Assembly (NCBI GenBank): GCA_019351995.1
Contig: JABBOD010000013.1
Coordinates: 1 to 64,000 of the forward strand
Length of the DNA stretch: 64,000 nucleotides
Reading direction: 5' to 3'
From: Acidobacteriota bacterium
GTDB taxonomy: Bacteria; Actinomycetota; Actinomycetes; Actinomycetales; Microbacteriaceae
In this document: positions 15,936 to 25,341 of the stretch, piece by piece
Numbering within the stretch: position 1 is the stretch's first letter
How the letters are laid out: each line of letters opens with the position of its first letter
Notes under the pieces: generated by a model
What the model saw: only the letters and a program-made list of their open reading frames with translations
What the model was told of the DNA's origin: nothing
Databases searched by the model: none
Program-made: the position numbers and the translations under genes

Positions 15936-16865
15936 TCACGCCTCCGCTCCCACGATACGGCGGCGATTGCTCGCTCGGCGAGCCCGCCGGCCGGAGGTGA
16001 GGCGCGCGACGACATAGATCAGAAAGGAGATCGTCGTGACGTACGGGCTGATCGGCACACTCGATCCCAGTGCCAACAGGATGCCGCCGACCAGCGAGAC
16101 GACCGCGAACACGGTGCTCAGCACGGGCACCACGATCGGGTTGGACGAAATCCGCAGTGCCGCCGCCGCCGGGGTCACCAGCACCGAGAGGACGAGGAGG
16201 GCTCCCACCACCTGCACGCTCACCGCGACGGCCAGCCCGAGCAGCAGCATGAAGACGAGAGAAAGAGCCCGCACCGGCACGCCGCGGGCCGCGGCGACGT
16301 CCGCGTCCACGCTGGCGAAGCTCAGCGGTCGCCAGATGATGAACAGCCCGACGACGACGATCAGGGAGATCACCGCGAGCGAGTTGAGTCGCGGATCGTC
16401 GACCGCGACGATTTGGCCGGTCAGCAGGCCGAACTTGTTGGAGGTGCGTCCGGGATAGAGGGCGAGGCACAGGATGCCGAGGCCGAGGCCGAATGGCATC
16501 AACACCGCGGTGATCGAGTTGCGATCCCGCGCCCGCGAGCCGAGCAATCCGATCACCGCGGCCGCGATGATCGAGCCGATGAGCGAGCCTTCGACGACCC
16601 CCACTCCCAACAGCAACCCGGCGGCGGCGCCCGCGAACGACAGCTCGCTGATGCCGTGCACCGCGAACGCCAGATCCCGCGACATCACGAAGACACCGAT
16701 CAACCCGCCGACCACACCCAGCAGCGCACCGGCCAGAATCGAGTTCTGCAGCAGCACGAGCAGTTGACCGTAGTCGGAGAAGTTGAAGAGTTGGCTCCAC
16801 CAGTCGGGCGTCGCCGCGGTGGGCGCCATGACCGGCGACATGACCGCTGCCAGGATGGCGATCAC
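15936..16865 (-). CDS. znuB: zinc ABC transporter permease
   Basis: 309 residues with about eight transmembrane helices; ABC-3 family hallmarks include VHGISELSFAGAAAG near residue 70 and VGALLVLSVLVTPAAAA near residue 225. It forms the membrane channel for zinc (or manganese) brought by ZnuA and driven by ZnuC. The GTG start overlaps the znuC stop (GTGA), so the two are translationally coupled. Confidence 0.9.
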   Translation of the reverse strand: MIAILAAVMSPVMAPTAATPDWWSQLFNFSDYGQLLVLLQNSILAGALLGVVGGLIGVFVMSRDLAFAVHGISELSFAGAAAGLLLGVGVVEGSLIGSIIAAAVIGLLGSRARDRNSITAVLMPFGLGLGILCLALYPGRTSNKFGLLTGQIVAVDDPRLNSLAVISLIVVVGLFIIWRPLSFASVDADVAAARGVPVRALSLVFMLLLGLAVAVSVQVVGALLVLSVLVTPAAAALRISSNPIVVPVLSTVFAVVSLVGGILLALGSSVPISPYVTTISFLIYVVARLTSGRRARRASNRRRIVGAEA

Positions 16866-17677
16866 GGCAGGTCTCCCGCGTGATCGTGCTCGTGCTCGTG
16901 GGCGTGCGATTGGTCAGGCGTCCCCACGATCACGACGCGCCCGCGAGCGCGGATGACATCGACGGGGGACTGGTACAACTCGCTCAGCACCTCCGAGCGC
17001 AGCACGTCGTCGGGGGTGCCGATTCGGAACCGACGCCCCGCCAGGTAGAGCACCCGGTCGACCATGTCGAGAATCGGGTTGATGTCGTGAGTGACGAACA
17101 GCACCCCGAAGCCGCGCGCCCGCCGGTTGTCATCGATCAGGCGGCTCACGACACCCTGCGCGCGCAGGTCGAGGGAGAGCAGCGGCTCGTCACAGAGCAG
17201 CAGCGCCGGGTCGCCGGCGAGCGCCTGCCCGATCCGCAGCCGTTGCTGCTCGCCGCCGGAGAGGCTCGAGATCGACGCGTTCGCGTAGTGCTGGGCGCCG
17301 ACCGCCGCGAGCAGCTCGTCGATGTGCCGGCGGCGAGCGCGGGTGGGGAGCGCGACACCCCAGCGGTGCCCGTCGACGCCGAGGCCGACCAGATCGCGCC
17401 CCCGCAATGGCGTGCCCTCGTCGGCAAGACGCTGCTGCGGCACGTAGCCGATGCGGCGATCGCCGTGCCGGACGGGATCGCCCAGCAGAGTTGCGGATCC
17501 CGCGCTGAGCGGGTGCTGCCCCAGGACCGTCTTCAGCAGGCTCGTCTTGCCCGAACCGTTCGCCCCGAGCACGGCGACGAACTCGCCGGGCTCGACGTCG
17601 AGGTCGAGGCCCGTCCACAGCACGCGTCCACCGAGGGTGAGCTCGGCGTCGCGAAGAGACAGCACGGGTTCGGTCAT
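16862..17677 (-). CDS. znuC: zinc ABC transporter ATPase
   Basis: 271 residues. Walker A GANGSGKTS, signature LSGGEQQRLRIGQAL, Walker B LLLCDEPLLSLD and switch His in VLFVTHD. The C-terminus is His/Glu-rich (SHAHEHEHDHAG), a metal-binding tail often seen in zinc transport ATPases. It powers uptake through ZnuB. Only 3 bp separate it from znuA upstream. Confidence 0.92.
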   Translation of the reverse strand: MTEPVLSLRDAELTLGGRVLWTGLDLDVEPGEFVAVLGANGSGKTSLLKTVLGQHPLSAGSATLLGDPVRHGDRRIGYVPQQRLADEGTPLRGRDLVGLGVDGHRWGVALPTRARRRHIDELLAAVGAQHYANASISSLSGGEQQRLRIGQALAGDPALLLCDEPLLSLDLRAQGVVSRLIDDNRRARGFGVLFVTHDINPILDMVDRVLYLAGRRFRIGTPDDVLRSEVLSELYQSPVDVIRARGRVVIVGTPDQSHAHEHEHDHAGDLP

Positions 17678-17680
17678 CGC

Positions 17681-18598
17681 TTACTTCCCGAGCGCGTGGG
17701 TGATGGCTGCGAGCACGCCGGTCTGCCACGCGACATACCCAAGCCCGGACGGGAGGGTCTCGGAAACCGGCACGACCGGAATGCCGGCCTTCTTGGCGGC
17801 GGCGATGGCGGCATCCGTCTGCGCTCCGCTCGTCTGGACGTTGTAGACGAGCATCTTCGCCTCTCCCGATGAGAAGGTCGCCAGGGTTTGCGCGAGCACC
17901 GCGGCCGGTGCATCGGTGCCCTGTGCGATGGCATTGCTGAACGCGGTCGGAGTGACGATCTTCATGCCGAGCGCGTGCAACACGTAGTCAGGGACCGGCT
18001 CGGTGATGGCCACACCGACACCCTTCGTGGTCGCGGAGAGGTTCGCCTCGGAGTTCTCGAGGGTTCCCAGCTGAGCGCGCAATGTCGCCCCGCGGCTGGC
18101 GAAGAGGGCGGCATGCGAGGCGTCGGCCGCCGAGAATGCGGCGACGATCGCGTCCACGACCTTGCCGACGGTTGGGTAGTCGTAGAAGACGTGCTCGTTG
18201 AAGCCGGCGGCCGCGGTGTTGTAGCCGGACACCTTCACGGCGTTGATCAGGGTCACACTCTTGTTGCCGGACGCCGAGAGCATCGTGTCGACGAAGTCGT
18301 CGTAACCGCCGCCGTTCTCGATCACCACCTGGGCACGCGAGATGGCCAACTGCGTGCGAGCGTCGGCCTGATATTCGTGCGGATCCTTCGCGGGATCGTT
18401 GATGATCGACGTCACCGTGGCCTGTGCGCCCCCGATCGTCGTCGCCAGCGAGCCGTAGACGTCGGTGGACGCCACCACCTGGATGCCGGCAGGCGGGTCG
18501 TACGACGACCCGGAGCATCCGGCGAGAGTGAGCCCGGCGACCGCAACGGTCACGCCCAGCCAGAGCAGGCGGAGGCGGCGTGGGCGGATCGTGCGCAT
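17681..18598 (-). CDS. znuA: zinc-binding lipoprotein of the ABC transporter
   Basis: 305 residues. Signal peptide with lipobox LAGC (residues about 25-28), then the cluster A-I metal-binding protein fold: VVASTDVYGSLATTIGG, the metal ligand His in KDPHEYQADART, ENGGGYDDFVD, and the second His in EHVFYDYPTV. It captures zinc outside the membrane and delivers it to ZnuB. No His-rich loop is present. TAACAT lies 6 nt upstream of the ATG and the Zur box lies directly upstream, so this is probably a leaderless, zinc-repressed operon head. Confidence 0.9.
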   Translation of the reverse strand: MRTIRPRRLRLLWLGVTVAVAGLTLAGCSGSSYDPPAGIQVVASTDVYGSLATTIGGAQATVTSIINDPAKDPHEYQADARTQLAISRAQVVIENGGGYDDFVDTMLSASGNKSVTLINAVKVSGYNTAAAGFNEHVFYDYPTVGKVVDAIVAAFSAADASHAALFASRGATLRAQLGTLENSEANLSATTKGVGVAITEPVPDYVLHALGMKIVTPTAFSNAIAQGTDAPAAVLAQTLATFSSGEAKMLVYNVQTSGAQTDAAIAAAKKAGIPVVPVSETLPSGLGYVAWQTGVLAAITHALGK

Positions 18599-18617
18599 GC
18601 CATGATGTTAGACGCTA

Positions 18618-18634
18618 TTGATAATCATTGTCAA
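18618..18634 (-). promoter_or_regulatory. Zur box (zinc-responsive operator)
   Basis: TTGATAATCATTGTCAA is a near-palindrome matching the actinobacterial Zur consensus (TGATAATNATTNTCA type). It lies 20 bp upstream of znuA and adjoins the probable -10 TAACAT, where bound Zur would block RNA polymerase. Confidence 0.88.
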
Positions 18635-18657
18635 AAGCAGTACGCGCACCGTGCGCA

Positions 18658-20031
18658 TCAATCCAGGAGCAGGGCCGGCTCCTCGAGCACGCTGGCGATG
18701 TCCGCTGTGAAGCGGCTCGCCACGTCGCCGTCCACGACCCGGTGGTCGAAGCTGGCCCCCACCGTCGTGACATACGCGGCGCGCACCTCGCCATCCACAA
18801 CCCACGGCTTCTGCTTGATGGCGCCGAGCGCCACGATGCCCACCTCGCCGGGGTTGAGGATCGGTGTGCCGGTATCCATCCCGTAGGAGCCGAGGTTGGT
18901 GATCGTCACGGTGCCTTTGGCCATATCGGCCGGCCGGGTCTTCCCATCGCGCGCCGTGATGGTCAGGCGCTCGAGCGCCTGCGCGAGTTCGAGCAAGCTG
19001 AGGTTCTGCGCGTCCTTGATGTTCGGCACGATCAGGCCGCGGGGTGTCGCGGCGGCGATACCCAGGTTGACGTAGTGGTGCACCACGATCTCTTTGTCCG
19101 TCCAGCTCGAGTTCACCGTGGGGTTGCGGCGCACCGCCCAGATCACCGCCTTCGCCATCACGAGCAAGGGACTGATGTGCACCCCGGCGAAGTCGGTCGA
19201 GTTCTTCAGTCGCTTCACGAACTCCATGGTGCGAGTGGCGTTGACGTCGCTGAACACGCTGACGTGAGGGGCGCTGAACGCGCTCTGCACCATCGCCGTG
19301 GCGATCGCCTTGCGAACGCCCTTGACCGGGATGCGCTCTTCGCGGTCCTCCGGCCATTCCGGGGTCTGGATGTTGCGGAAGACGCTCGCCTGAGAGGCCT
19401 GCCGGATCACATCGTCGCGGGTGATCTCACCGGCCAAACCCGTGGCTGTCACCGTCGCGAGGTCGACGTCGAGGTCCTTCGCCAGCTTGCGGATCGGCGG
19501 TTTGGCGATGATCGGCGCCGCGGATGCCGCGGGAACCGAGCTCGGCCGCGATGCGGCTCGCGCCGCGGACACCGCCTCCTCGGATGCACCCTCGGCCGTG
19601 AGGCTCCCGGCGCCGCCGGAGCGGCGCCGCCGCGTGACCGCGTGACCGCTCTTCGAGCCGTATCCCACCAGGACGGCACCCGATTCCTCCTCGGGCGTGG
19701 CGGACGGGGCCGACGGAGCGGGCGCAGCGGGCGTCGCCACCTCTCCCACCGCCTCCCCGGCCGATGGCGCCTGCAGCTCGATCGAACCCCCGGTCGAATC
19801 AACCCGGATGATCGGGGTCCCCACCTCGACGGTGTCGCCCTCGGCGGCCAACAGCTCGGTGACAGTCCCGGCGAACGGAGACGGCAGCTCGACCAAGGAC
19901 TTCGCCGTCTCGATCTCGACCAGCACCTGGTTCACCGCCACGGTGTCGCCCGGCTGCACCTTCCACGAGACGATCTCGGCCTCGGTGAGGCCTTCCCCCA
20001 CGTCGGGAAGCGGGAACTCGGAGTGCGTCAT
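18658..20031 (-). CDS. 2-oxoacid dehydrogenase E2 (dihydrolipoamide acyltransferase)
   Basis: 457 residues. The N-terminal lipoyl domain carries the lipoylated Lys in [10 protein letters not shown], followed by an Ala/Pro-rich linker, a peripheral subunit-binding domain ([17 protein letters not shown]) and the catalytic acyltransferase domain with the active-site [10 protein letters not shown]. The start is the ATG at 20031 ([10 protein letters not shown]). Last gene of an operon with E1-alpha and E1-beta. Together they convert 2-oxoacids (branched-chain or pyruvate) to acyl-CoA. No E3 gene is present nearby. Confidence 0.93.
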   Translation of the reverse strand: MTHSEFPLPDVGEGLTEAEIVSWKVQPGDTVAVNQVLVEIETAKSLVELPSPFAGTVTELLAAEGDTVEVGTPIIRVDSTGGSIELQAPSAGEAVGEVATPAAPAPSAPSATPEEESGAVLVGYGSKSGHAVTRRRRSGGAGSLTAEGASEEAVSAARAASRPSSVPAASAAPIIAKPPIRKLAKDLDVDLATVTATGLAGEITRDDVIRQASQASVFRNIQTPEWPEDREERIPVKGVRKAIATAMVQSAFSAPHVSVFSDVNATRTMEFVKRLKNSTDFAGVHISPLLVMAKAVIWAVRRNPTVNSSWTDKEIVVHHYVNLGIAAATPRGLIVPNIKDAQNLSLLELAQALERLTITARDGKTRPADMAKGTVTITNLGSYGMDTGTPILNPGEVGIVALGAIKQKPWVVDGEVRAAYVTTVGASFDHRVVDGDVASRFTADIASVLEEPALLLD

Positions 20032-20065
20032 CGTGTGCTCCTTCTGGCCGGTCTCGTCGGCCGGA

Positions 20066-21043
20066 TCAGTACGCAAGCGCGCGGTCGACGGCTTCCAGGA
20101 TGCGGTCCGCATCCGGCAGGTAGATGCCCTCGAGCTTCGCGGGCGGGAACGGGGTGTCGAAGCCGCTGACGCGCAGCACGGGTGCTTCGAGTGAATAGAA
20201 AGCGCGCTCGGCGACCGTCGAGGCGATCTCGGACCCGACGCTCGCATGGCCGGGAGCCTCCTGCGCGACGACCAGGCGTCCGGTCTTCTGCACCGACGCG
20301 ATGATCGGCGCGTAGTCGATCGGGGACAGCGAACGCAGGTCGATGACCTCGATGCTGGTTCCCTCGGCGGCCGCGATGTCCGCCGCCTGCAGCAAGACCG
20401 ACACCATCGCGCCGTGCCCGACGAGCGTGACCTCGGTTCCCGTCCGAACGACGCGGCTGGCCTGGAACGCACCGGGCGGCGTCTCGCGATCGACCTCGCC
20501 CTTCTGCCAATACCGGCTCTTCGGCTCGAAGAACATGACGGGGTCGTTGCTCTGAATGGCCTGCTGGATCATCCAGTAGCCGTCCTGCGGCGTGGCCGGG
20601 CTGACGACGCGCAGCCCGGGCGTGTGCGCGAAATACGCCTCGGGACTCTCCTGATGATGCTCGACCGCACCGATGTGGCCCCCGTACGGCACGCGGATGA
20701 CGATCGGGAACCGCGCAGACCCCTCGTGCCGGTATGTCAGCTTCGCGAGCTGCGAGGTGATCTGATCGAAGCCGGGGAAGATGAAGCCGTCGAACTGAAT
20801 CTCACAGACCGGCCGGTAGCCGCGCATGGCCAGCCCGATCGCGGTGCCGACGATGGCGGACTCGGCCAGCGGGGTGTCGATCACGCGGTTGCGGCCGAAC
20901 TCGCTGACGAGCCCCTCGGTGACCCGGAACACCCCGCCGAGGGTGGCGATGTCCTCGCCCATCAGCAGCACCTTCTGGTCGTCGGCGAGCGCCTTCTGCA
21001 ACCCGAGGTTGATGGCCTTGGCCAGGGTCAACGTGTCGGTCAT
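20066..21043 (-). CDS. 2-oxoacid dehydrogenase E1 component, beta subunit
   Basis: 325 residues, the usual length. Conserved E1-beta stretches include [39 protein letters not shown] and [22 protein letters not shown]. With E1-alpha it forms the thiamine diphosphate decarboxylase that acylates E2. The ATG overlaps the E1-alpha stop (ATGA). The sequence resembles branched-chain (BkdB-like) enzymes more than the homodimeric AceE that actinobacteria generally use for pyruvate, but specificity cannot be read with certainty. Confidence 0.92.
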   Translation of the reverse strand: MTDTLTLAKAINLGLQKALADDQKVLLMGEDIATLGGVFRVTEGLVSEFGRNRVIDTPLAESAIVGTAIGLAMRGYRPVCEIQFDGFIFPGFDQITSQLAKLTYRHEGSARFPIVIRVPYGGHIGAVEHHQESPEAYFAHTPGLRVVSPATPQDGYWMIQQAIQSNDPVMFFEPKSRYWQKGEVDRETPPGAFQASRVVRTGTEVTLVGHGAMVSVLLQAADIAAAEGTSIEVIDLRSLSPIDYAPIIASVQKTGRLVVAQEAPGHASVGSEIASTVAERAFYSLEAPVLRVSGFDTPFPPAKLEGIYLPDADRILEAVDRALAY

Positions 21044-22182
21044 CGGCCCGCTCCTTCGCCGGCGTCATCCGCGAACGACGCCTCGTATGCGGCCAGCCAG
21101 TCCCGCTGCGCGTCGACGAGCGGATGCGCATCCGTGTAGACGTGCTCGAAGATCTTGGTCGTCGGCGGGTCCTGCAGCGTCATGGTGCGGGCACGCACCT
21201 CGGCCGCAAGATCCTCGGCCTCCTCGGCCACCTCGGAGAAGAAGTCGTCGCCGACGCCCTTGCCCCGTAAATACGCCTCGTATCGCGTAATCGGATCGCG
21301 CGCGCCCCAGTATGCGACCTCGTCATTCTCGCGGTACTTGCTCGGGTCATCGCTCGAGGTGTGCGCGCCCATCCGGTAGGTCAACGCCTCGATGTACCGC
21401 GGGCCCCGGCCACTGCGGGCATCGAGCAGACCCTGGGAAGTCACGGCGTAGCTGGCCAGCACGTCGTTGCCGTCGATCTGAACGCTCGGGATGCCGAAGC
21501 CCGTGCCGCGCAGATACAGCGGCGTGCGCGACTGGCGCTCGACCGGCACCGAGATGGCCCAGTGGTTGTTCTGCAGGAAGAACACCTGGGGGGTCTGGTA
21601 GCTGGCGGCGAAGATCATCGCCTCGCTCACATCCCCCTGGCTGCTGGCGCCGTCACCGTAGTACACCAGGACGGCGGCATCCGTGTCCTGGTCGCTCGCG
21701 CCGCTCGCGTTCCCGTTCAGTTTGTCGAGTGCGATCCCCATCGCATACCCGGTCGCGTGCAGCGACTGGGACCCGATCACCAGCGTGTAGAGGTGGAAGT
21801 TTCCGGTTTCGCTCGGCACCCAGCCCCCGTGGCTGAGGCCGCGGAGCATCTCGATGAGCCTCATCGGATCGAGTCCGCGAATCCGGCCAACCGCGTGCTC
21901 GCGGTACGCCGGAAAGATGTGGTCCTGGGGCGCGGCCGCATAGCCGGAGCCGACCTGGGCACCCTCTTGGCCGATGCTCGGGATCCATAGCGCGAGCTGG
22001 CCCTGGCGCTGCAGGTTGCCGGCTTCGGTGTCGAAGCGGCGCATCACCACCATCTGGCGGTGGAAGTCGAGGAGCCGCGATTCCGGCAGCTTCTCAATCC
22101 ATGGCAGATACTCGGACGTCCGATCATCGGACACGAGCTGTCCGTCGGGCGTCAGCAATTGAATCGCGGCGTCCGAGGACAT
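21040..22182 (-). CDS. 2-oxoacid dehydrogenase E1 component, alpha subunit
   Basis: 380 residues from the ATG at 22182 (MSSDAAIQLL). The thiamine diphosphate motif is present as YYGDGASSQGDVSEAMIFAASYQTPQVFFLQNN, and the phosphorylation-loop region as YRMGAHTSSDDPSKYR. It decarboxylates the 2-oxoacid. It begins 5 bp after the aminotransferase gene, which suggests that transamination and oxidative decarboxylation of the same amino acids are co-expressed. Confidence 0.92.
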   Translation of the reverse strand: MSSDAAIQLLTPDGQLVSDDRTSEYLPWIEKLPESRLLDFHRQMVVMRRFDTEAGNLQRQGQLALWIPSIGQEGAQVGSGYAAAPQDHIFPAYREHAVGRIRGLDPMRLIEMLRGLSHGGWVPSETGNFHLYTLVIGSQSLHATGYAMGIALDKLNGNASGASDQDTDAAVLVYYGDGASSQGDVSEAMIFAASYQTPQVFFLQNNHWAISVPVERQSRTPLYLRGTGFGIPSVQIDGNDVLASYAVTSQGLLDARSGRGPRYIEALTYRMGAHTSSDDPSKYRENDEVAYWGARDPITRYEAYLRGKGVGDDFFSEVAEEAEDLAAEVRARTMTLQDPPTTKIFEHVYTDAHPLVDAQRDWLAAYEASFADDAGEGAGR

Positions 22183-22187
22183 GACCA

Positions 22188-23273
22188 CTACCCTAGCCCG
22201 CCACTTCCGATGTCTTCTCGGAGGGTCTCCACAACCTCCGCGGTCGCCGCTAGGACCTTCTCCACAGATTCGGCTTCGCCGACGGAGATGCGGATCCCCT
22301 CCGGCGCGAACACCCGCGCGACGATGCCGTGCTTCTCGAGGATCTCGGCCGCGGCCGCCGTCGCCTCTCCGGTCACGAGCCAGACGAAATTGCCCTGTGG
22401 TTCCGGGATGCGCCACCCCTGCGCCGCGAGCCCGTCACGCAGCGTCGTGCGACGCTCGACGAGCTCCGCGAGCTGCGCAGCGAAGGTCGCCTCGTGGTCG
22501 AGTGAGACGATCGCGGCCCGCTGAGCGGGCTCGGTGACCGAGAGGGCGATCATGGTGGCGCGGGCGGCATCCAGGATGTAGCTGGGCCCGACCGCGTAGC
22601 CGACGCGCAGGCCGGCGAGGCCGTATGCCTTCGAGAAGGTCCGGAGCACGACCAGATTCGGGTAGCGCTCCAGCAGGGGCAGTCCCTCGACGGCGTGTGC
22701 GTCGGTGACGAACTCGCGGTACGCCTCGTCGAGGATCACCAGCACGGTGTCGGGGACCCGGGCCATGAAGGCCTCGAACTCGACGGCGGTGACCACCGCG
22801 CTCGTCGGATTGTTGGGCGAGCAGACGATGACGACCCGGGTGCGGGGGGTGATGGCGGACGCCATCACGTCGAGATCGTGGCTGCCGTCCGCCCGGTTCT
22901 GCACGGTGACGCTGGTCGCGCCGGACACCGTGACGATCCCGGGATACGCCTCGAAGGAACGCCAGGCGTACAGCACCTCGTCGCCGGTCGACGCGGTCGC
23001 TTGGATGAGCTGGTGGAGAATCGAGACGGATCCCGCCCCCACGTGCACCTCGTCAACGGTGACGCCGGCGCGCTCGGCCAGCCGCACGCGCAGCGCAGTC
23101 GCCGCGCCATCCGGATAACGGTTCAGCTGCGAGCCCTCGATGGCTTCGATGACCTCGGGGAGCAGCGGAAACGGGCTCTCATTCGACGACAGCTTGAATG
23201 CATCGCGCGCCGCGGGCCGGCCCTGGCGGTACGGTGCCAGCGCGGCGATCTCAGGGCGGAGCGTCACGGGCAT
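22188..23273 (-). CDS. HisC-family aminotransferase
   Basis: 361 residues from the ATG at 23273 (MPVTLRPEIA); TAAGCT lies 7 nt upstream, fitting a leaderless start. PLP fold type I: substrate loop KLSSNESPFPLLP, Asn in VCSPNNPTS, Asp/Tyr in ILDEAYREFV, and the Schiff-base Lys in RTFSKAYGLAGLRVGY. Family members act on histidinol phosphate or aromatic amino acids. Heading an operon with an oxoacid dehydrogenase points to amino-acid catabolism rather than histidine synthesis, but this is inferred from context. Confidence 0.85.
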   Translation of the reverse strand: MPVTLRPEIAALAPYRQGRPAARDAFKLSSNESPFPLLPEVIEAIEGSQLNRYPDGAATALRVRLAERAGVTVDEVHVGAGSVSILHQLIQATASTGDEVLYAWRSFEAYPGIVTVSGATSVTVQNRADGSHDLDVMASAITPRTRVVIVCSPNNPTSAVVTAVEFEAFMARVPDTVLVILDEAYREFVTDAHAVEGLPLLERYPNLVVLRTFSKAYGLAGLRVGYAVGPSYILDAARATMIALSVTEPAQRAAIVSLDHEATFAAQLAELVERRTTLRDGLAAQGWRIPEPQGNFVWLVTGEATAAAAEILEKHGIVARVFAPEGIRISVGEAESVEKVLAATAEVVETLREDIGSGGLG

Positions 23274-23347
23274 GTGGTCAAGCTTAGGCGCAGCTGCACC
23301 GCACCGGCCCTGGTCGCGCGGCCCCCCGCACTGCCACAATGGGGGCC

Positions 23348-23752
23348 ATGGGACGTCTCTTCCTCCGCCTGATCATCAACGCCGTGGCCCTGTGGCTGAC
23401 GACCCTGCTCCTCGCGCCGCACCTCCGGGTGACGCCGTTCGCCCCGAGCGGTGTTCTCGAGACCATCGTCACCTACCTGATCGTTGCGCTGATCTTCGGC
23501 ATCGTGAACGGCGTCATCGGCAGCCTCGTGCGGATCGTCGCCCTGCCGCTGTACATCCTCACTCTCGGCCTTCTGGCGCTCGTGGTGAACGGATTGCTGC
23601 TGTTGCTTGTGGCCTGGATCAGCGGTCTCCTGGGCTTCGGGCTGTCGGTCGCCAACTTCGGCTGGGGGATCCTGGGGGCCTTGCTGCTCGGCATCCTGTC
23701 GTGGCTGATCGGGTTGGTGCTGCGGCCGTTCACCGGCAGCCGGCGGGGTTAG
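23348..23752 (+). CDS. small four-helix membrane protein (phage-holin superfamily IV type)
   Basis: 134 residues with four transmembrane helices and little else, matching the mycobacterial 4-TMS holin-like family (DUF360-type), for example LRLIINAVALWLTTLLLAP and FGIVNGVIGSLVRI. A CACAAT box 7 nt before the ATG at 23348 favours this start over the ATG at 23339. These proteins are chromosomal and not necessarily phage lysis factors; the role is unknown. The 3' end overlaps the convergent gene by 4 bp. Confidence 0.75.
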   Translation: MGRLFLRLIINAVALWLTTLLLAPHLRVTPFAPSGVLETIVTYLIVALIFGIVNGVIGSLVRIVALPLYILTLGLLALVVNGLLLLLVAWISGLLGFGLSVANFGWGILGALLLGILSWLIGLVLRPFTGSRRG

Positions 23753-25341
23753 CGCGCCTCAGTCGTCACCTGCGTGAGCGTCGGTGCCGCCGCATCAGGG
23801 ACACGTGCGGCGTGATAGCTCATCGACGTGATGGTCGAACCACCCCGTGACGCATAGTCGGCGGTGAAGGCGTCGAGCGCCGCGTTCTGCTCGCGGACCG
23901 CCGCCGAGCCGGCCGCGTCAATGACCGCGGCGGTCGCCTGGTACGCATCGCGTTGGTGCGCGGGTGCCGCGTGATAGGTCGGCAGCGGTTCGCCCGCCGA
24001 AAACGCGCGGCGTTCTACGTGCAGCAGGTGATGGTCGAGTTGCGGCCCAGCGAGCATCGGGATGAAGTCGTCGGTGTTGCGCACCGCCATCCCGTCGAGG
24101 CCCTCCGGCAACTCGATGTTGCCGGCCGGGGCGCCGAAGGTCTGGAGGCCCGCGGCATTCCAGTCGCCGGACGCGGCCAGCATGCTCGCGACGAGTCCGC
24201 CCTCGGAGAAGCCGACGAACTGGACCGGGCTGCTCGCCGTCACCCCCGCATCCCGCATGGCGAGCTCGCTCGCGCGATACGCACCGACGTCCAAGCCGCC
24301 GACTCCGCCGACGTTGCTCGTCAAATCCCATGGCTCGTGATCGGCCACCGGCGAGAAGGTCTCGGTCGGGCCCACGTAGACCACGAATCGGCTCGGCTGG
24401 TCGGGAGCGTCGTACTTCTCCACGCGCACCTGATTGACCTCCGGCACCCGCGCGAGGCGCTGGACCGCACCCGCGGCGGGGGCGCTGACTGGCGCTGTCC
24501 GTACCCGATCCACCGTGACCGGCGTCTCGCGAAACATCCCCAGCAACGGTCCGACGGCCAGCAATCCTCGCGAACTGCTGCGCACTCCCGTCACCCCCGC
24601 CGCCCCGAGCAGCACCGCGATCGGCAGCGGGGTGCCGAGAAAGGTGGAGGTGCCCTCGTCGAGGCCGTCGGTGAGCATCCTGACCACCCGTACCGGGCCC
24701 GGGCCCGTGATGGGCTCGGGGTGCTGGAGGAAGAAGGCTCGCCAGAGGGAAGCCCGCAGAGCACCGGGATCCGGCAGGGCGGATGCCAACCAGCCGGCGA
24801 GGCCGAGGCCCGCGACAGCCGGGAGTGCAGCGCGGGCCAGGACTCCGAACCCGGCCCCCCCGATCGACGCCAGCCGATCCATGCGCGCCAACGCGTCCGT
24901 TTCCGCGCTCGCGTACGCGGTGATCGCGTGGTGCAGCGAGCGGGTCAGCTGCTCCGTGGTACCGCGCGCCGTCCTGGCGGCGTGGAGGGCGGACTCGACG
25001 TGGGCGGCGCTCCGCCGCGCGCTTGACGCAGCGCCCCCCATCGTGCTCCCCGCCACGGTGCCGATCGCACCCCACGCCACGGTGTCGGTGACCTCCGCCA
25101 GCGCGCCCATCACGGAGATGAGTTGCTCCTGCAGGGAGGACAGCTGCTCCAGGTGGCACTGCATCCCGTCGGTGGTCACCACCGTTGTGCCCGCGAGGGT
25201 CACCAGAAGCGGGCCGCCCTGCTCGGGGCGTGGGGCGTGCTGGCCGGGCGGGAGGGGAGCCGGCGTGATAGCGGAACGCGGGTCGAGAACAAGCGGGTCG
25301 ATCGGCTGTGGTGGCCTCGGTGGCCCGGCGCTCGCCCTCAT
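23749..25341 (-). CDS. alpha/beta-hydrolase-like protein with helical N-terminal region
   Basis: 530 residues from the ATG at 25341. A Pro-rich start (residues 1-45) is followed by a long helical region (about 55-165, rich in Ala, Glu and Gln, reminiscent of WXG100/LXG domains), hydrophobic patches at about 165-260, and an alpha/beta-hydrolase domain. The nucleophile elbow is VGFSEGG, and the later TFGAPAG and NTDDFIPMLAG strands could supply the Asp, with His in HLLHVE. It has no classical signal peptide. It is translationally coupled (ATGA) to a small helical protein. I infer an envelope- or secretion-related lipase/esterase-like effector; the substrate is unknown. Confidence 0.65.
   Translation of the reverse strand: MRASAGPPRPPQPIDPLVLDPRSAITPAPLPPGQHAPRPEQGGPLLVTLAGTTVVTTDGMQCHLEQLSSLQEQLISVMGALAEVTDTVAWGAIGTVAGSTMGGAASSARRSAAHVESALHAARTARGTTEQLTRSLHHAITAYASAETDALARMDRLASIGGAGFGVLARAALPAVAGLGLAGWLASALPDPGALRASLWRAFFLQHPEPITGPGPVRVVRMLTDGLDEGTSTFLGTPLPIAVLLGAAGVTGVRSSSRGLLAVGPLLGMFRETPVTVDRVRTAPVSAPAAGAVQRLARVPEVNQVRVEKYDAPDQPSRFVVYVGPTETFSPVADHEPWDLTSNVGGVGGLDVGAYRASELAMRDAGVTASSPVQFVGFSEGGLVASMLAASGDWNAAGLQTFGAPAGNIELPEGLDGMAVRNTDDFIPMLAGPQLDHHLLHVERRAFSAGEPLPTYHAAPAHQRDAYQATAAVIDAAGSAAVREQNAALDAFTADYASRGGSTITSMSYHAARVPDAAAPTLTQVTTEAR

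Noticed and set aside
23348-23752. Prophage holin
   Set aside because: No other phage genes nearby; the family is a chromosomal four-helix membrane protein group despite its name.
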